DNA of 6,756 nucleotides. Source: Bacillota bacterium (GTDB taxonomy: Bacteria; Bacillota; Clostridia; Lachnospirales; Lachnospiraceae). The DNA lies in assembly GCA_023407575.1 (NCBI GenBank), contig JAEYLX010000043.1, forward strand, positions 1 through 6,756. The letters run 5' to 3'. A program made the translations under genes and the position numbers. Shown in pieces: positions 5,832 to 6,756 of this stretch (its first letter is position 1; every line of letters begins with the position of its first letter). The notes below the pieces were generated by a model. That model was not told where the DNA came from. It saw only the letters and a list, made by a program, of their open reading frames with translations, and made no database searches.

Positions 5832-5849
5832 CTGAAAGGAAGACCTACT

Positions 5850-6756
5850 ATGACGACCGTACCGGAAATATTTGGAAGCAAAGTCTTTGACAGCCGCGTG
5901 ATGAAGGCCCGTCTGTCCGGAGAGGTGTACCACTCTCTGAAGCATACCATCCAAAAAGGAACCAAGCTGGACCCGTCTGTGGCCAACGCGGTGGCCGCCG
6001 CCATGAAGGACTGGGCAGTCGAGAACGGCGCGACCCACTTCACCCACTGGTTCCAGCCCCTGACCGGGATCACGGCGGAAAAGCACGACAGCTTTATCAC
6101 TCCGGCGCCGGACGGCAGAGTGATCATGGAATTCTCCGGCAAGGAGCTGATCCGCGGGGAGCCGGACGCCTCCTCCTTCCCCTCCGGCGGTCTGCGCGCC
6201 ACCTTTGAGGCCCGGGGCTACACGGCATGGGATCCCACCAGCTACGCCTTCATCAAGGGCAAGACCCTCTGTATCCCCACAGCCTTCTGCTCCTACGGCG
6301 GGGAGGCGCTGGATAAGAAAACGCCCCTTCTGCGCAGCATGGAGGCACTGAACCGGCAGGCACTCCGGGTGCTGAAGCTGTTCGGCAACGAGGCGGTCAA
6401 GCACGTGACGCCCTCTGTCGGCCCGGAGCAGGAATACTTCCTGATCGACAAGGCGCTGTATGAACAGCGCAGGGATCTGGTCTACACCGGCAGGACGCTG
6501 TTCGACGCCAAGCCCCCCAAGGGACAGGAGCTGGACGACCACTATTTCGGCTCCATCAAGCCCCGGGTAGCCGCCTTTATGGAGGAGCTGAACACCGAGC
6601 TGTGGAAGCTGGGCATCCTGGCCAAAACAGAGCACAACGAGGTAGCGCCTGCCCAGCATGAGCTTGCCCCCATCTATACCACCACCAACCGCGCCACCGA
6701 CCAGAACCAGCTGACCATGGAGATCATGCAACGGGTGGCAGCCAAGCATGGCATGG
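5850..6756 (+). CDS. glnN: Type III glutamine synthetase, N-terminal part (cut by window edge)
   Basis: Type III glutamine synthetases are large (about 700 residues) ATP-dependent ammonia-assimilating enzymes found in Bacteroidetes, cyanobacteria and many clostridia. The reading frame is open from 5850 to the window end, giving 302 codons without a stop. Family marks are HFTHWFQPLTG and TAEKHD (about 63-80), FPSGGLRATFEARGYTAWDP (110-129), DKKTPLLRSMEALN (155-168), the metal-site-like GPEQEYFLID (191-200, E193 and E195), and KTEHNEVAPAQHELAP (259-274). The ATG at 5850 has AAAGGAAG upstream (5835-5842). It is transcribed away from the GOGAT operon, with its own promoter (5731-5759) and leader terminator (5772-5831). 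The C-terminal half lies outside. No frame break is visible. Identification as GSIII is firm; the symbol follows common use. Confidence 0.95.
   Translation, partial: MTTVPEIFGSKVFDSRVMKARLSGEVYHSLKHTIQKGTKLDPSVANAVAAAMKDWAVENGATHFTHWFQPLTGITAEKHDSFITPAPDGRVIMEFSGKELIRGEPDASSFPSGGLRATFEARGYTAWDPTSYAFIKGKTLCIPTAFCSYGGEALDKKTPLLRSMEALNRQALRVLKLFGNEAVKHVTPSVGPEQEYFLIDKALYEQRRDLVYTGRTLFDAKPPKGQELDDHYFGSIKPRVAAFMEELNTELWKLGILAKTEHNEVAPAQHELAPIYTTTNRATDQNQLTMEIMQRVAAKHGM

Noticed and set aside
5558..5849. GlnR/TnrA operator, T-box or glutamine riboswitch in the control region
   Set aside because: No TGTNA-N7-TNACA site, T-box sequence or specifier-type long leader was found. Both leaders are short and fully explained by a hexaloop/terminator pair.
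5558..6202. N-terminal extension of the amidotransferase gene up to 6202
   Set aside because: The extension crosses the leader terminator, both promoters and part of glnN. The conserved protein begins at 5557 with a ribosome binding site.
5676..6749. A 357-codon open frame on the minus strand
   Set aside because: It is antisense to glnN, whose plus-strand translation is an unmistakable type III glutamine synthetase, and it runs through the divergent promoters.
1..6756. CRISPR array, insertion sequence, tRNA or rRNA
   Set aside because: No direct repeat series, transposase motif, terminal inverted repeats or structural RNA pattern was seen; the window is densely occupied by metabolic genes.

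Overview
The window suggests a GC-rich low-oxygen Firmicute, probably a gut-type Clostridia/Oscillospiraceae relative. The signs are sigma-A-type promoters (TTGACA/TTGACT), strong GGAGG-type ribosome binding sites, intrinsic terminators with U tracts, a split ferredoxin-containing glutamate synthase, a type III glutamine synthetase and an ANTAR antiterminator protein. The lineage is an inference from gene content only.

Layout. Positions 1-182 (minus) hold the start of pyrG (CTP synthase), cut by the window edge. Positions 183-350 hold its promoter, a 5'-end hexaloop hairpin and an intrinsic terminator placed between promoter and gene. Positions 351-5557 (minus) are one tight five-gene operon. 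Read in transcription order, it encodes a glutamine amidotransferase subunit, a ferredoxin/FMN glutamate synthase core, a GXGXG subunit, a short type I-like glutamine synthetase, and an ANTAR RNA-binding regulator with a degenerate receiver domain. Positions 5558-5849 are a divergent control region with one promoter and one leader attenuator for each direction. Positions 5850-6756 (plus) are the N-terminal 302 codons of a type III glutamine synthetase (glnN), cut by the window edge.

How it fits together. Two glutamine synthetases and a split GOGAT make glutamine and glutamate, and CTP synthase consumes glutamine. All three transcription units (pyrG, the GOGAT/GS/ANTAR operon, glnN) have the same leader architecture. 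A sigma-A promoter is followed, right at the predicted transcript 5' end, by a small hairpin with a six-base loop (purine at 1, G at 4, pyrimidine at 6). This hairpin shares its bases with the 5' strand of a strong intrinsic terminator that stands before the first gene, so the two folds exclude each other. Hexaloop hairpins with A1/G4 are the known RNA signature of ANTAR antiterminators, and an ANTAR protein is encoded in the same operon. The best reading is a self-contained, autoregulated ANTAR nitrogen regulon controlled by transcription antitermination. Each leader has only one visible hexaloop, unlike the tandem pair described for EutV-type targets.
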